Origin: Verrucomicrobiota bacterium
GTDB taxonomy: Bacteria; Verrucomicrobiota; Verrucomicrobiia; JADLBR01
DNA length: 64,000 nt
NCBI GenBank assembly: GCA_029560585.1
Contig: JAKQKQ010000005.1
Span: forward strand, 1-64,000
Reading direction: 5' to 3'
In this document: piece after piece, positions 25,778 through 35,053 of the stretch
Layout of the letters: each line of letters opens with the position of its first letter
Position numbering within the stretch: the first letter of the stretch is position 1
Program-made: the position numbers and the translations under genes
Notes under the pieces: generated by a model
Told to the model about the DNA's origin: nothing
The model's database searches: none
Seen by the model: the letters and a program-made list of their open reading frames with translations, nothing else

Positions 25778-26236
25778 ATGAATCCCAGGCAGCGGCAGGT
25801 CGAGATTGTCCGGAACACGCCTCTGATATCGATCGATCTGGTGATCGAGGACGGCGCGGGCCGCGCGCTGGTCGGGATGCGCGCCAACGAGCCGGCCAAG
25901 GGCTGCTGGTTTGTGCCGGGGGGCCGCGTGCTCAAGGACGAGCGGCTCGATGATGCCTTCGCCAGGGTGCTCTTTCGCGAGGTGGGATGGAGGCGGCACA
26001 GGGGCGAGGCGGAACTGCTGGGGGCATACGAGCATTTCTACGATGCCAACTTTGCCCACGAGCCCGGGGTGACGACGCACTACGTCGTGCTGGCCTACAG
26101 GATGGTGGTGCCGGATCCGCCGCCGGTGCAGCCCGACGACCAGCACGAACATCTCGAGTGGATGACGATTCCGGAACTGCTGTCGCATCCGGCGGTCCAC
26201 GAGAACACGAAGGCGTATTTCAGGCGCGGGTCGTGA
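25778..26236 (+). CDS. gmm: GDP-mannose mannosyl hydrolase (Nudix family)
   Basis: The 152-residue protein matches GDP-mannose mannosyl hydrolase along its length: VRNTPLISIDLVIED, AKGCWFVPGGRVLKDE, the modified Nudix box GGRVLKDERLDDAF continuing into REVG, HFYDANFAHEPGVTTHYVVLAY, and a C-terminal VHENTKAYF. The family hydrolyses GDP-mannose or GDP-fucose to GDP and free sugar, differing from ordinary Nudix enzymes in the shortened box. A longer in-frame start (25709) exists, but MNPRQRQVEIVRNTP aligns with the family start. Confidence 0.9.
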   Translation: MNPRQRQVEIVRNTPLISIDLVIEDGAGRALVGMRANEPAKGCWFVPGGRVLKDERLDDAFARVLFREVGWRRHRGEAELLGAYEHFYDANFAHEPGVTTHYVVLAYRMVVPDPPPVQPDDQHEHLEWMTIPELLSHPAVHENTKAYFRRGS

Positions 26237-26278
26237 GCCGGGCGATTGCGAGCGCCACCGGGGATGAAAATGAGACGC

Positions 26279-26350
26279 AGGAGCGCGCTTGCGCGCGATT
26301 TGCACATGAAATCGCCTGCAAGCAGGCTCCTACGATTCGGTACCTGAATC
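26279..26350. repeat. GTAGGAGCGCGC-type short palindromic repeat
   Basis: The sequence starts GGAGCGCGCTTGCGCGCGAT, with an inner palindrome, and continues to AGCAGGCTCCTACGATTCGG. It is closely related to 42878-42945 and to the outer arms at 442-724. It lies between two converging genes. Confidence 0.75.
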
Positions 26351-26356
26351 TCCGAG

Positions 26357-27379
26357 TCAGTTCCTGATAGGCCGATTCGGGTATCCGAGTTCCTGGGGGG
26401 TACGGCGCGTGATGCCGAAGATGAGGGGGCTGCCGCCCCGGAATTTCTCGGTGAATTCGAAATTCTCGAATGCGGGGCCGCCCGGAATGGGCTGTTGCGT
26501 TGCCCAGTAGGTGGCCCGGGCATTCACGACGGCGGCGAGGTCGTCGCGGAAGCACCCCTGCTCTTTGCGCCAGTACTGGGTAACTGGCGGGCCGGGATAG
26601 TGCCAGCGCCGGGTGCCGGGGAACGGGAAGATCGATGCGGGATCGGCCTCGTCGGTCGTGATTGCGACGAGGGCGCTGCCGTCTTGCTCGCGCAGCAGTT
26701 GGCCGATAGGGAAAACGGTGTGCGGGGCGAACGTGTCTCCGGTGTGGCCGGGGTAGAGCGTTTGGCATTCCACGAATCCGTCCGATAGCCAGAGCCGTCG
26801 GGCGCGTGCCAGGTTCCCCATGGTGGCGGTGAGGATGCATTGCTCGATGGGTGCGCTGCCGTGGTCCGCATCTGCCGCGATGCGCAGTTCGTCGGGATGG
26901 TCGCTGCGCATCGAGACGTTCAAACACACCCGGGCGCCGTTGCGGAAGGACTCGACACGGAGCGGGACGACGAGGCGCTGGACGCCGGCGGCCTCTCGCC
27001 CGATCGTCGCCGGCCCGATGGCCTCGATGATCTTCCCCGGCTGACCATCGGAGTCACTCTTCTCCAATTCGCTGAAGGCGCGCCTCCCGCCGACCACGGG
27101 TTCAATGGCGATGAAATTAACGAGCGCGTGCGCGCCGCCGGCCAGGATGGGGTAGCCGACTCGGATCAGCCCACGTGGGCCGCCGGTCCCGCGTGCCGCG
27201 CCCGCCGGACCTTCCGGGCGGCCGACGGGTGCGGGGTGAATGGCGAAGGCGATTCCGTTGCTCAAGCCCCAGCGCGGCTCACCACTGGCGTCAGAGGGGC
27301 GGAGCCACGCTGGGTCTGGGGCACCGGCGCAGGCGCGCGACGCCAGCGCGCATGCGAGAATCGCAAGAACGGAACGCAT
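26357..27379 (-). CDS. Secreted hypothetical protein
   Basis: The 340-residue product has a signal peptide (MRSVLAILACALASRACAG). I do not recognise a family. The mature part starts with LSNGIAFAIHPAP, contains LIRVGYPILAGGAHALVNFIAIEPVVGG, and has alternating beta-strand-like segments, suggesting an all-beta fold. The closing part (FENFEFTEKFRGGSPLIFGI) recalls secreted proteins of planctomycetes of unknown function. The start lies at the signal peptide; the longer frame upstream overlaps the divergent gene's promoter. Confidence 0.7.
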   Translation of the reverse strand: MRSVLAILACALASRACAGAPDPAWLRPSDASGEPRWGLSNGIAFAIHPAPVGRPEGPAGAARGTGGPRGLIRVGYPILAGGAHALVNFIAIEPVVGGRRAFSELEKSDSDGQPGKIIEAIGPATIGREAAGVQRLVVPLRVESFRNGARVCLNVSMRSDHPDELRIAADADHGSAPIEQCILTATMGNLARARRLWLSDGFVECQTLYPGHTGDTFAPHTVFPIGQLLREQDGSALVAITTDEADPASIFPFPGTRRWHYPGPPVTQYWRKEQGCFRDDLAAVVNARATYWATQQPIPGGPAFENFEFTEKFRGGSPLIFGITRRTPQELGYPNRPIRN

Positions 27380-27470
27380 CTTATCGCCAGTTTTGCCGTG
27401 AGAAGCCCGCGTGTCGAGCGAGTGGCGAATCCGTCGAAAGCACCTAGTTTTAAGGAACGTGATCCTCCCG

Positions 27471-27962
27471 ATGCGAGATGTCGCTTTCTTTAGCGTCCTG
27501 TGGTTGGCCGAATGCGCGTCGCTGATGGCGCAAGAGCGGGCGCAGGTGCCAGAGGTTCCCAATCCGCCACCCGCACCCGCGCAGCCGCTGCCGGGCGAAT
27601 TCGCCCCGTCGGATCTGGAGGGAATCGACAAGATGCCGACGCGAGTTCGCGCGGTGATCGAGCGGGCGTCCGAGTTGTCGAAGAAACGGCTTGGGTATCA
27701 GTATGGTTCGGCCGATCCGGCCGCGGGTGCGATGGATTGCTCGGGCACGATCTTCTGCCTTCTGCGAGAGGCGGGCGTGGCGGACGTGCCGCGCCAGTCC
27801 GATGCCATCTACAGGTGGGTGTGGCAGGGCTCTCGCGTCTACCAGGGGACTTCCTGTTTTGGCGTCGGCGTCTTTGATTTCCTCGAACCGCGGTCGGGAA
27901 GCGGGACCGCACGATTCGTGGGCTATGGGCCGATTCCCGGCCTGACTGTTGACCCGCGGTGA
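27471..27962 (+). pseudogene. NlpC/P60-like peptidase gene, truncated after the catalytic Cys
   Basis: The 163-residue frame has a signal-like N-terminus and then a clear NlpC/P60 start: RLGYQYGSADPAAGAMDCSGTI (shortened here to its first part LGYQYGSADP and DCSG) and DVPRQSDAIYRWVW. The family next expects a GDLLFW-type strand and the catalytic histidine. Here the frame instead ends in residues with no resemblance. In another frame DNA at about 27852-27866 encodes DFLFW, immediately followed by a stop. I infer a frameshift near 27845 plus loss of the 3' part. An intact but divergent protein is less likely. Confidence 0.6.
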
Positions 27963-28101
27963 TCTGGCAATCCGGCCAGTTGGTGTAGCGATTTATCCGA
28001 TTTTGGGCGATCGGCCCATATCGCATTGAAGCGGACCGAGCCATCCCCGAGAATGCGCCGCATCCACGGGTCCGGGTGCGGGGAGCGACAGGATAGACGT
28101 T

Positions 28102-31100
28102 ATGAATGACAATCCTCGGAGACCGGTGTTCGTTTCAGTCGTCGCACGCTTCGCGTTGCTGGCGATGTCGTTCTGGATTTCGCCGGCGCCCGGCGATCCG
28201 GCGGGGGGCGCCGCCGACATCATCAAGCAATCCGGCATCCGGGGCGGGGTGATCGTGGATCTGGGGTGCGGTTCGGGCGAGCGTACGGCCGCGCTGCGCG
28301 CGGGCGATGGTTTTCTGGTGCAAGGCCTCGACACCGACGGGGCGAAGGTGCGCGCGGCGCGCGAGAAGTTGCGGGCCGCCGGCGGATATGGCCCGGTGAG
28401 CGTGGATCGATGGGACGGAAAGCGCCTGCCATACGAGGACGATTTTGTGAGCCTGCTCGTGGTCGAGGATAGGGGGCAGGCCGACGACGAGGAACTGATG
28501 CGCGTTTTGGAGCCAAGGGGCGTGGCGCTGGTGCGCGAGGGGAACGGGTGGCGCAGGCTTGCGAAGCCGTGGCCCAAGGGCATCGACGAGTGGACGCATT
28601 ACCTCCATGGGCCCGACGGCAATCCCGTGGCCGACGACACGAGGGTGGGGCCGCCCGAGTGCCTCCAGTGGGTGGGGGGACCGAGGTGGGCGCGCCACCA
28701 CGACCACATGGCGAGCATGACGTCGCTCGTCTCCGCGGGGGGCAGGTTGTTCTACATCCTTGATGAGGGCCCGACCGCATCGATCCAGTTGCCACCGAAG
28801 TGGCGACTGATTGCGAGGGATGCGTTCAACGGGATGGTCCTCTGGAAACGCGAGATCGCCACGTGGAACACGACCCAGTACCCGCTCAAGAGCGGTCCCG
28901 CGCACCTGCTGCGGCGTCTCGTGGCCGTGGGCGATCATGTCTTCGTGACCCTGGGGCTCGATGACCCGGTCGCCGCGCTCGACGCCGCCACGGGCGAGAC
29001 GGTCGCCACGTTTGCGGGAACCGAGTTCACGCGCGAGATCGTGGTGGCCGACGGCACCGCGCTCCTCGTGGCCGACAGTTCGCCCTCGAGATTTCCTGAG
29101 TGGCGACGCGAGGACACCTACGTCTGGGACAACACCCGCCGGGCGAACACCGGCTGGGGCTGGAACGGCGAGACCCGCCGCGTGCTCGCGGTGGACGTGG
29201 CCACGGGCCGGAACCTCTGGAAACTGGAGCGCCCCGTCGCGCCATGCTCGCTCGCCTCGGATGGCCGGCGCGTTGTATTCCACGATGGCGCAAAGCTCGT
29301 CTGCCTGAATCAAGCATCGGGCAAGGTCGCGTGGGAAGACGACGCGCCCCTGCAGAAACTGCCGGTCGATACCAGCACGGGCCCCCGCATCTTGATCTAT
29401 GGGGACGTTGTGCTCCTGGCCCCGAACAACGGCAAGGTCTCGGGCTGGGCGGCCGCGGACGGCAAGAAGCTCTGGGAGCAAAAGCAGAAGCCCAGCGGCC
29501 ACTCGTCACTCCGTGACCTGTTCGTCGTCGGGGGCCTGTCTTGGACGGGGGACATCGGGGTGCCCGAGGCCCCGGGCGTCTTCTCGGGCTACGATCCGCG
29601 CACCGGGGAATTGAAGAGCGAGTTCCCGTCCGACGTGGACCTGCACTGGTTCCACCACCGCTGTTATCCCTCGAAGGCGGCGGGCAAGTACTTGATCACT
29701 GGCCGCAACGGGACGGAATACGTGGACATTGACACGCACCACTGGGACGCGAACCACTGGGCGCGGGGCGGATGCATCTACGGCGTGATGCCGTGCAACG
29801 GGATGACCTATGCGCCGATGAACGCCTGCGGGTGCCAGATGGAGGCCAAGGTCGTCGGGTTCAACGCGCTCCGCAGAGGTCCTGTCGCGCAGGCAGAACC
29901 CGCGACGCTCTCCGGCGAGGCGCGCCTCGAGAAAGGGCCGGCCTACCGGAAAGTCGAGGGCCAGAAAGCGGGGGGCGACGATGGAGAGGATTGGCCGACG
30001 TATCGCCATGACATTGGGCGCAGCGGTGCGACGCGATCGCCGGTGTCCCCGGCGCTTCGCGAGTGCTGGCAGGCACGGGTCGGCGGGCGACTGAGCGCGC
30101 CGACGGTGGCGGGCGGCCAACTCTTCGTGGTTTCGATCGACGAGCACACCCTATACGCGTTGGACGCCGCGACTGGCAAACGCGCCTGGTGTTTCGTGGC
30201 TGGCGGGCGCATCGATTCTCCGCCGACATATCACTGCGGGATGCTGCTGTTTGGGTCGGCGGACGGATACGTCTACGCCCTGCGGGCAGCGGACGGCGCG
30301 CTCGCATGGCGTTTTCGCGGCGCCCCGATCGATCGGCGGATCATGGCCTGGGAGCAAATCGAATCCGTCTGGCCCGTGCACGGCAGCGTTCTGGTGCGCG
30401 ATGGCGCGCTCTATGCCACGGCGGGCCGAAACATGTTCCTCGATGGCGGCATCCGGTTCATCCGGCTCAACGCGATGACGGGCGAACTCCTCGGCGAGGT
30501 CGTGATGGACGACAGGGATCCCGCGAGCGGCAAGGATATCCACGAGGCCTATCTGAAAAAGACGCCCGGCAACAACATGCCCGTGGCCCACTCCGACATC
30601 CTCTCGTGCGACGGCAAACATCTCTGGATGCGATCCCAGAAGATCGATTTTGAGGGAAAGCGGCTCGAGATGGAGGTGAGGGACACGGCTGATCAGGAGC
30701 CGGAGGACTTTCATCTCTTCTGCCAGAATGGCTTTCTGGACGACACGTACTTCTTTCGCTCCTTCTGGAGCTACGGCCGCCGCGTGGGTGGCGGCTATGG
30801 GGACTGGTACAAGGCCGGTCGGCTCGTGCCCTCGGGCAACATCCTCTGCTTCGACGACAGGGCGGTGTACGGCTTCGGCCGCAAGATGGAATACATGGCA
30901 AACGCCTCCGTGCTCGAGTACCAGCTGTTTGCCAATGACAAGGTCGTGACGCGCGAGGCGATCGCTCGCCTGCAGGATGCCCAGCGGGAGATGAACGCTA
31001 GATCCGCCAGGAAGAGCGCCGATTCGTCGGATTGGCGCCTGCGCTCGTTCTTTCCGTTGGAGAAGCTCTCTGCCGCAAGATTCCAGTGGGTGATGGACCA

Positions 31101-32016
31101 GCCGGGGATGCTGGCGAGGGCGATGACGGTGGCGGGAGACACGCTCTTCATCGCGGGGCCGCCCGATTACGTCGATGAGCGCGAGGCATTCCACAAGCCG
31201 GATGATTCGTCGATTCGGGAGAAGCTCGTGCTCCAGGCGGAGGCGCTCGAGGGGAGGCACGGCGGGCAACTCTGGGCGATGTCGAAGTCGGACGGCAAGG
31301 TGCTGGCCCGGTATGCCTTTAACACCATCCCGATCTTTGATGGGATGGCCGCGGCCGGCGGACGGCTATATCTATGCGCCGCGGACGGGCGCGTCCTGTG
31401 CATGTCGGGCGGTGGCGGGGCGCCGTTGCCGCCTGCCGATGACCAGCCGCTGCGCGTCGCATGGAGCCAGCCCGAGGACCCGAGTTATCTCAAGCCGCTG
31501 CCGCAGTCCAAGGCGGGCGATTTCTCGGTCGTGACGGACTGCACCGTCGAATCGTCCGATCTCGGATACCGCGTGAAGGGAAAGCCCAAGACCGCCGGCC
31601 TGGCGCTGAAGAAGTTAGACGAGCCGATCACCGGCGCCGTCATATTCCGCGCCCGGATGAAATCCGTCGAGCAGGCCAAGGGGCTTCTGCGCAACGGGCA
31701 TATCGCCTTCGGGCACGGCGCCGACGAGGCCAATCTGGTGAAATGCGGCGCGGGGTATGCCACGCGCAAGGCGACGCTCACCCAAGGCACTCTCAAGGGT
31801 GGAAAGGGCGCGACGGCGGACATCGGCGACCCCGGAGAAAAGGGCGTCGAGATTGCGGTCGATGTGGATCTGAAGGCGGGCACGGTCAAGTACACCGCCA
31901 ATAACAAGGTCGTTGAGGCGAGGCTGCAGCGGCCGATGGAATCCATCGATCACGTCGGCTACGCGGTCAATGGCGCCATCATGGACTTCGCGCCAATACG
32001 GATCGAGCGACGCTAG
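28102..32016 (+). CDS. Large PQQ-type beta-propeller protein with N-terminal methyltransferase-like domain
   Basis: The 1304-residue protein has a signal-like segment (residues 8-32). Residues 40-150 form a Rossmann methyltransferase-like domain (VIVDLGCGSGERTAAL, LDTDGAKVRAAREKL). Two propeller parts follow (about 170-580 and 625-1090) with repeated A-x-D-A-x-T-G-x-x-x-W motifs such as ALDAATGETV, ALDAATGKRAW and ALRAADGALAW. A Cys-rich section (about 555-580: GGCIYGVMPC, ACGCQ) joins them. The C-terminal 170 residues look like a jelly-roll. Whether PQQ binds is unknown, since many such propellers do not bind it. This domain order occurs in PVC genomes; function unknown. Confidence 0.85.
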   Translation: MNDNPRRPVFVSVVARFALLAMSFWISPAPGDPAGGAADIIKQSGIRGGVIVDLGCGSGERTAALRAGDGFLVQGLDTDGAKVRAAREKLRAAGGYGPVSVDRWDGKRLPYEDDFVSLLVVEDRGQADDEELMRVLEPRGVALVREGNGWRRLAKPWPKGIDEWTHYLHGPDGNPVADDTRVGPPECLQWVGGPRWARHHDHMASMTSLVSAGGRLFYILDEGPTASIQLPPKWRLIARDAFNGMVLWKREIATWNTTQYPLKSGPAHLLRRLVAVGDHVFVTLGLDDPVAALDAATGETVATFAGTEFTREIVVADGTALLVADSSPSRFPEWRREDTYVWDNTRRANTGWGWNGETRRVLAVDVATGRNLWKLERPVAPCSLASDGRRVVFHDGAKLVCLNQASGKVAWEDDAPLQKLPVDTSTGPRILIYGDVVLLAPNNGKVSGWAAADGKKLWEQKQKPSGHSSLRDLFVVGGLSWTGDIGVPEAPGVFSGYDPRTGELKSEFPSDVDLHWFHHRCYPSKAAGKYLITGRNGTEYVDIDTHHWDANHWARGGCIYGVMPCNGMTYAPMNACGCQMEAKVVGFNALRRGPVAQAEPATLSGEARLEKGPAYRKVEGQKAGGDDGEDWPTYRHDIGRSGATRSPVSPALRECWQARVGGRLSAPTVAGGQLFVVSIDEHTLYALDAATGKRAWCFVAGGRIDSPPTYHCGMLLFGSADGYVYALRAADGALAWRFRGAPIDRRIMAWEQIESVWPVHGSVLVRDGALYATAGRNMFLDGGIRFIRLNAMTGELLGEVVMDDRDPASGKDIHEAYLKKTPGNNMPVAHSDILSCDGKHLWMRSQKIDFEGKRLEMEVRDTADQEPEDFHLFCQNGFLDDTYFFRSFWSYGRRVGGGYGDWYKAGRLVPSGNILCFDDRAVYGFGRKMEYMANASVLEYQLFANDKVVTREAIARLQDAQREMNARSARKSADSSDWRLRSFFPLEKLSAARFQWVMDQPGMLARAMTVAGDTLFIAGPPDYVDEREAFHKPDDSSIREKLVLQAEALEGRHGGQLWAMSKSDGKVLARYAFNTIPIFDGMAAAGGRLYLCAADGRVLCMSGGGGAPLPPADDQPLRVAWSQPEDPSYLKPLPQSKAGDFSVVTDCTVESSDLGYRVKGKPKTAGLALKKLDEPITGAVIFRARMKSVEQAKGLLRNGHIAFGHGADEANLVKCGAGYATRKATLTQGTLKGGKGATADIGDPGEKGVEIAVDVDLKAGTVKYTANNKVVEARLQRPMESIDHVGYAVNGAIMDFAPIRIERR

Positions 32017-32176
32017 CCAGAAAGTTCGGGCGCTGTTCGCGGGCGTGGCTCGTGCCCCGCCCCCAGAGGTTTCATCATGAATAGTCCGGCGCGTGGACGC
32101 CTCTGCGAGCGGGGCAGCCCCCGCCCATCGCCGGATAGGCGGGGAGCCCGATCGCGCGAAATGCCACGAAGAATGC

Positions 32177-33061
32177 TCAGACGTCGCAGAGGAGGACGGC
32201 CTGCTTGAGGGATTCGACGCCCTTCTTGGGGCTGAACTCATGCGCGACGTAACCGCTGAACTTGCCCTCCTCCGTCAGCTTGGCGATGGTTTGCATGATG
32301 GGCGGGTAGTTGAGCTCTTGCTCGTTGTCGAGATCCTTCCGGCCGGGGTTTCCGGCGGTGTGGAAGTGCGCGATGTATTGGATGTTGTCGGTGATGGTGC
32401 GGATGATGTCGCCCTCCATGATCTGCATGTGGTAGATGTCATAGAGGAGCTTGCAGCGGGGGGAATTCACGCGCTTGCAGAGTTCGACGCCCCAGGCCGT
32501 CTTGTCGCACACGTAGCCGGGGTGGTTGACCTTGCTGTTGAGCAACTCCATGCAGATTGTCACGCCGGCGTCCTCGGCGATCTTGGAAGCCTCCTTGAGG
32601 ATCTCGACGCAATTGTCGAGGCTCTGAGCATCGCTGATGCCCTCGCGGTCGCCCGCCAGCGCGATGACGTTGGGCCATTTAAACTCGGCGGCCGCCTTGA
32701 TGTTGTTCTTGAAATCCTGGAGGAACTGGGGGTGGAGCGATTTGTCGTTGATCCCCTTCTTGATGGCTCCGCCGCCGGGGACCATCGTGGCGATGAGACC
32801 GTGATCTCGGATGACGGCCCAGTCTTTGGGATCTTTGACGAGATCCACGCCGAGGAGGCCGATTTCCTTGATGGTCTTGCAGAATTCGTCGATGGGCATC
32901 TTGCTGAACATGCCGCGGGTCAGGCACTGCTTGATGCGGCCCTTGAGTTTCGAGGGTTCGGCCTTGGCCCGGGCGGGCAGCCCCGCGACGGCGAGGGCGG
33001 CGCTGGCCCCGAGGGCCCGGATGACATCGCGGCGATTCATGGTGGGGGAGGGATTCGTCAT
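32177..33061 (-). CDS. Tat-exported hydroxypyruvate-isomerase-like TIM-barrel protein
   Basis: The 294-residue product has a twin-arginine signal (MNRRDVIRALGASAALA). It resembles the hydroxypyruvate isomerase (Hyi) branch of the xylose isomerase-like fold: GLLGVDLVKDP, ICMELLNSKVNHPGYVCD (metal-binding Glu), LLYDIYHMQIMEGD (Asp/His ligands), YIAHFHTAGNPGRKD and GYVAHEFSP. The start at 33061 is preferred for an AAAGGA upstream; an internal ATG at 33040 begins nearer the RR motif. Confidence 0.88.
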   Translation of the reverse strand: MTNPSPTMNRRDVIRALGASAALAVAGLPARAKAEPSKLKGRIKQCLTRGMFSKMPIDEFCKTIKEIGLLGVDLVKDPKDWAVIRDHGLIATMVPGGGAIKKGINDKSLHPQFLQDFKNNIKAAAEFKWPNVIALAGDREGISDAQSLDNCVEILKEASKIAEDAGVTICMELLNSKVNHPGYVCDKTAWGVELCKRVNSPRCKLLYDIYHMQIMEGDIIRTITDNIQYIAHFHTAGNPGRKDLDNEQELNYPPIMQTIAKLTEEGKFSGYVAHEFSPKKGVESLKQAVLLCDV

Positions 33062-33232
33062 GGTGGTCCTTTGGATGAGTTAGGGTGCAAAACATAGCAG
33101 ACTGTGTCGGCCCTTTGGAAGCCCCGTGTTGATGTCGGACTAGCCCCGGTCGCAGGTGACGCGGAATCCCCGGAGACCTCGGCCGCCCCGGCGTGCCGGG
33201 GGCGGCGCTGACCTGAAACTTCGCGCGCGTTT

Positions 33233-33285
33233 GGCGTCTCGCAGAGACGACCCACAAGTCTTGTGGGCCGCCTGTATCAGGCGGC
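33233..33285. repeat. Triple-hairpin repeat, compact copy
   Basis: The three hairpins GCGTCTCGCAGAGACG, CCACAAGTCTTGTGG and GCCGCCTGTATCAGGCGGC follow each other in the same order as at 2593-2647. The copy lies just downstream of the PDZ lipoprotein gene and could help terminate it. Confidence 0.75.
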
Positions 33286-33293
33286 AACGGGCG

Positions 33294-34565
33294 TCAGGCC
33301 TCGTTCTTGGGGCGCTCTTTTTCCTGTTCGACGGGCGGCGCGGGGGGGGTCGGGCCGGGGCCGATCTGGATGCGCACGCCGTCGAGCTCTTGGAGTTTTT
33401 GACGGAAGGGCTCCGGGATTGCCTTGCGCTGTTCCTCGGTCGTCACCGGCCACCACTGCTCTTTCCCGTCCGGGGTGCGAACCGAGAACCTCGCGTTGCC
33501 TTTATCGTCACGCTCGATGCGGTAGAGGCCGCTCGGGTCCTCGCGCTGAACGACGCCGCTGGAGCTGACGTGCGTCTCCCCGCCGCCGGGTGTCTGGATC
33601 GTGACCTCCACGCGCTGCTGCTTTGCCTCGGTGGTCTCGCGCCCCGTGTCGCGGCCGCGGCGCATGGTGGAGCCATCGGGTTTGGGTGGTTCTGGCGCGG
33701 GCTTTCGTCCGGCGTCCGGCGTTCGCTCGCGGTTGCGCTCCTGATATTCTCGGAGTTGGTTCTGGAAGCGCTCCTGGTACTCGCGGAACTGCTGTTCAAG
33801 CCGATGCTGCTGATCCTGGAATTCTCTCACGAAGCGCTGCATTTGTTGGAACGCGTCGTCGATCATGTCTGGGGTCAGCTCGCGGTCTCGCTCGCGCTGG
33901 CGATCGCGGTCTCGCTCTCGCTCGCGCCATGGCTCATCCTGCCACCAGCGATCGAACCGATAGGCCCATGGGCCCAGGGGACCGCGCTCGTGCGGCAACG
34001 GGCCTCCCGGTAACATTTTGAAGCCGGGGATCATCGAGTGCTCGTCCACGGCAACCTTGATATCCTGCTTCTCCGCTCGGCGGATGACTTGCAGCGTGAC
34101 CTCGTCCCCCTTGTTCTTGGCGCGGACAAGGGCGGCGAGATGCTCGCAATCGTTGATTCGCTCGTCGTTCAACCGGGTGATGACGTCGAACTTCCGGATG
34201 CCCGCCTTCGCGGCCGGGCTGTCGGGCATTACGTCGTCGACCAGCACGCCGCAACCCTCATCGAGGCCGAGCTGGATGCCGAGTTCTGGCGTGACGTTCC
34301 GGGTGACGACGCCGATGAACGGAACCGTGTCGGTCATCGGCCGCGCGGGTTTCCGCCGTTTCTCGTCGCCCTGCCTGGCCTGGCGACTCCTCTCGTGCGG
34401 ATTAGATGGCTCGGGGGCCTTCTTCTCCTCCTTCGCCTGGGGGGTCGGGGGGGGTGCCTCCGCGGCGGGTGGCTTCTTGTCCTCTTCCTTCTGTTGGGCG
34501 CATCCGGTGCTGGCGATGGCCATGGTGAATGCGGTGATCAGGGTGCTTGCGATTCTGGAGTTCAT
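33294..34565 (-). CDS. PDZ-domain lipoprotein
   Basis: The 423-residue product has a lipobox (ASTGC, Cys at about 22) and a Pro/Lys/Glu-rich linker. A PDZ domain lies at about 83-172 (FIGVVTRNVTPEL, VMPDSPAAKAGIRKFDVITRLNDERI). It is followed by a highly charged Arg/Glu/Gln coiled-coil region (215-285) and a C-terminal segment. There is no protease domain, so it is probably a scaffold or sensor in the envelope. AAGGAGAT upstream gives a strong start. It follows the ECF sigma and anti-sigma genes in the same direction, 38 bases after the latter, and is probably part of that regulon. Confidence 0.85.
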   Translation of the reverse strand: MNSRIASTLITAFTMAIASTGCAQQKEEDKKPPAAEAPPPTPQAKEEKKAPEPSNPHERSRQARQGDEKRRKPARPMTDTVPFIGVVTRNVTPELGIQLGLDEGCGVLVDDVMPDSPAAKAGIRKFDVITRLNDERINDCEHLAALVRAKNKGDEVTLQVIRRAEKQDIKVAVDEHSMIPGFKMLPGGPLPHERGPLGPWAYRFDRWWQDEPWRERERDRDRQRERDRELTPDMIDDAFQQMQRFVREFQDQQHRLEQQFREYQERFQNQLREYQERNRERTPDAGRKPAPEPPKPDGSTMRRGRDTGRETTEAKQQRVEVTIQTPGGGETHVSSSGVVQREDPSGLYRIERDDKGNARFSVRTPDGKEQWWPVTTEEQRKAIPEPFRQKLQELDGVRIQIGPGPTPPAPPVEQEKERPKNEA

Positions 34566-34603
34566 CTGGATCTCCTTTCTTCTCTAGTTGTGTCGTATCG
34601 CGT

Positions 34604-35053
34604 TCATTGAAAGGATGCGGGGACTGCGATAACCCGTTCCTGGGGTGATTCGACGGCCATGCGGGCACCCGTCTTCGGGTCAAACCACTCGTGCCGTTCG
34701 ACGCCCATGAGGTGGACGCGCCGCTCGGGCAGCCGGTCTTGGCCAAAGGCGATTTCTGGTTGGTCCGAGGCGATCCACTCGCGGATGTGGGTGGGGGCCC
34801 GCGAAAGATCGGTGGCGGCGGGAGATGGCGTTGGCCCATGGGAGCGCCCCAGGGCGCTGATCGCAAAGATGGCGATGGCCGCGCCGGCGCCCGCCCAAGC
34901 GACGGGCGCCAGCCAGCGCCACGGGTTGCGGTGTGACGCGGGTTCGAGACGGGCGCGGGTCTCGAGTTCGCAGGCCAGGCGCCACCTGAGCCCTGCGGAG
35001 GGCGGCGAGGGCTCGAGGCGCCCGAGATAGTCTTCGATTTCGTCCGGTTTCAT
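34604..35053 (-). CDS. Single-pass membrane protein, probable anti-sigma factor
   Basis: The 149-residue product has a short N-terminal cytoplasmic part (MKPDEIEDYLGRLEPSPPS), one membrane helix (about 48-67, WLAPVAWAGAGAAIAIFAIS) and a periplasmic part ending in VIAVPASFQ. Its start overlaps the sigma factor stop by four bases (ATGA), a classic coupling of an ECF sigma with its anti-sigma factor. I see no zinc-binding HxxxCxxC motif, so the type is not assigned from sequence. Confidence 0.7.
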   Translation of the reverse strand: MKPDEIEDYLGRLEPSPPSAGLRWRLACELETRARLEPASHRNPWRWLAPVAWAGAGAAIAIFAISALGRSHGPTPSPAATDLSRAPTHIREWIASDQPEIAFGQDRLPERRVHLMGVERHEWFDPKTGARMAVESPQERVIAVPASFQ

